Positions 62,609 to 64,000 of a DNA stretch of 64,000 nucleotides are shown here, piece by piece. The first letter of the stretch is position 1; each line of letters starts with the position of its first letter. The DNA is from Panacagrimonas perspica. GTDB lineage: Bacteria > Pseudomonadota > Gammaproteobacteria > Nevskiales > Nevskiaceae. The position numbers and the translations under genes were made by a program. The stretch is taken from the NCBI RefSeq assembly GCF_004364935.1, contig NZ_SOBT01000008.1, positions 1,181,534-1,245,533 on the forward strand. Reading direction: 5' to 3'. The notes under the pieces were generated by a model that saw only the letters and a program-made list of their open reading frames with translations, searched no databases and was not told the origin of the DNA.

Positions 62609-63448
62609 TCAGCGGCTCAACGACTGCTGCCATTCGCGCGGCGACAATCGGCACTGCGCCTTGAACGCGCGGGATAGCGCCGCCTCGCTGCCGTAACCCA
62701 CCTCCAGCGCGATCAGTTTCAGCGGCCGTCCCTTGCGCAAGGCGGCCTGCGTCAGCCGCACCCGCCAGGCCTGCAGGTAGTCGCCCGGCGTGCTGCCGAC
62801 GACATCGTGGAACGCATTGGCGAACGCGCTGCGCGACATGCCGGCGACCTCCGCGAGCGCATCGAGCGACCACTTCCGCTCCGGCTGTTCGTGCACCGCC
62901 ACCAGTGCCTTGCGCAGCTTGGGGTGCGACATCCCGCCGAGCATGCCGCCTTGCAGCCCGCATGATTCCATCAGGTGGCGCAGCACCTGGATCAGCACCA
63001 CCTCGAACAGCCGGTCGATCATTTCCCGACGGCCGCAGTTGCTGCTGGCAGCCTCCTCGATCAGCAGTGACAGCGAGCGATCGATGCCGTCGATGTTCGC
63101 CAGCGGAAGGCAGGTCACGTCTGGCAGCGCACTGGCGATCGGATTGCTCGCGCCGCCTTCGAAGCGCAGCTCGGCGCAGGTGGTGACGGCCTCGTCGCGC
63201 ACGTCCGACACGAAGCGGCGGGCCACCGGCCGCGGGTACAGCAGCAGGCTCGGCTCGGCGATCTTCAGCGGCGCCGATCCCGGGTGGATGACCTCGAGCG
63301 TTCCCGAGCGGACCAGGTGCAGCTGGCCGCGCTCGGCCGGTGCGTCGAAGTCGGTGATGCCGCACAGCGTGCCGGAGCGGAACAGCTGGGCCCGCACCGG
63401 GAAATGGGTCAGCAGGGCGTCGAGGCGGTCGGTGCAGGCTTCGGTCAT
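62609..63448 (-). CDS. AraC family transcriptional regulator with cupin-like N terminus
   Basis: A 279-residue AraC regulator. The N-terminal half is cupin-like ([17 protein letters not shown], residues about 40-56) and the C-terminal half has two helix-turn-helices: [20 protein letters not shown] and [23 protein letters not shown] at 63448 is preferred because an upstream ATG at 63466 lies inside a promoter inverted repeat. It is divergent from the Ohr gene (63560) and convergent with the LLM gene, and probably regulates Ohr, as AraC-type cupin regulators next to redox genes often do. Confidence 0.9.
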   Translation of the reverse strand: MTEACTDRLDALLTHFPVRAQLFRSGTLCGITDFDAPAERGQLHLVRSGTLEVIHPGSAPLKIAEPSLLLYPRPVARRFVSDVRDEAVTTCAELRFEGGASNPIASALPDVTCLPLANIDGIDRSLSLLIEEAASSNCGRREMIDRLFEVVLIQVLRHLMESCGLQGGMLGGMSHPKLRKALVAVHEQPERKWSLDALAEVAGMSRSAFANAFHDVVGSTPGDYLQAWRVRLTQAALRKGRPLKLIALEVGYGSEAALSRAFKAQCRLSPREWQQSLSR

Positions 63449-63452
63449 GAAT

Positions 63453-63496
63453 GTACGATCTATCAAGTAAACGATGTTTTTGATGATCTACCGTAC
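63453..63496. promoter_or_regulatory. imperfect inverted repeat in the AraC/ohr divergent promoter
   Basis: GTACGATCTATCAA (63453-63466) faces TTGATGATCTACCGTAC (63480-63496); the arms match with a 3-base gap and flank an A+T-rich centre. It sits between the AraC start (63448) and ohr start (63560), the place for an operator controlling both genes. Confidence 0.5.
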
Positions 63497-63559
63497 TCCT
63501 GTCTGCGTAAAGTGGCTCCTGCCAAGCGGCACTCATCCACCCAACGAAGGAGTCACACC

Positions 63560-63985
<426 letters not shown>

Positions 63986-64000
63986 GCGCAGACCCGACGA

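Overview
This is a GC-rich (roughly two thirds G+C by eye) chromosomal stretch from a Gram-negative heterotroph. A TonB-dependent receptor, TAT-exported lipoprotein binding protein, periplasmic PQQ dehydrogenase, LysR/AraC/MarR/TetR regulators beside short catabolic operons and many 4-bp ATGA/GTGA/TTGA overlaps all point to Proteobacteria. An ADYC-domain protein and an ACGCAAAG-type intergenic repeat make a gammaproteobacterial degrader (Nevskiales/Steroidobacterales/Xanthomonadales-like) my best guess, with low confidence. No rRNA, tRNA, CRISPR array, insertion sequence or prophage was seen.

Region 1 (1-9913, all minus) is one uptake-plus-oxidation locus: TonB-dependent receptor, two SsuD-like flavin monooxygenase paralogues, a TAT/lipoprotein family 5 binding protein, two Dpp-type permeases with a dienelactone-hydrolase-like gene between them, and the start of an ABC ATPase. 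Region 2 (10417-20448) holds a class II aldolase-like protein, a PQQ- and haem-containing alcohol dehydrogenase, a GST, an enoyl-CoA hydratase-like protein with a divergent LysR regulator, an HPP/CBS membrane protein, NADP-glutamate dehydrogenase and a Rnk/GreA-type protein. Region 3 (20767-32172) has a decayed sugar O-acetyltransferase, a large cyclase-ATPase-TPR protein, a LysR/DUF1330 pair, a CmcJ/NvfI-like oxidoreductase, a crotonase, an ADYC protein, a methyltransferase, an NTF2-like protein and a frameshifted HSL-type esterase.

Region 4 (32294-40058) is catabolic: CaiB-type CoA-transferase, zinc alcohol dehydrogenase, a flavin monooxygenase of acyl-CoA dehydrogenase fold, an HSL esterase, a TetR regulator, then a divergent Rieske oxygenase operon with a small unknown protein and a ferredoxin. 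A remnant of an outer-membrane porin-like gene follows, then a hybrid histidine kinase.

Region 5 (44473-57099) is the most interesting part. Two divergent operons meet at two paralogous MarR genes, and each arm carries an AlkB-like di-iron membrane oxygenase, an enoyl-CoA hydratase and an SDR. The left arm adds an APH-fold kinase translationally coupled to a small protein plus an uncharacterised 371-residue protein; the right arm adds an acyl-CoA dehydrogenase and an acyl-CoA ligase. Together they can be read as a pathway that hydroxylates a hydrophobic substrate, activates it as a CoA thioester, possibly removes a hydroxyl by phosphorylation, and beta-oxidises it. Two palindromes sharing GTTC-N6-GAAC lie between the regulators.

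Region 6 (57253-63985) holds an unknown beta-rich protein, a GIY-YIG protein, a response-regulator diguanylate cyclase, a divergent Baeyer-Villiger-type monooxygenase / luciferase-like monooxygenase pair with 21-bp-phased repeats between them, and an AraC/Ohr divergent pair.
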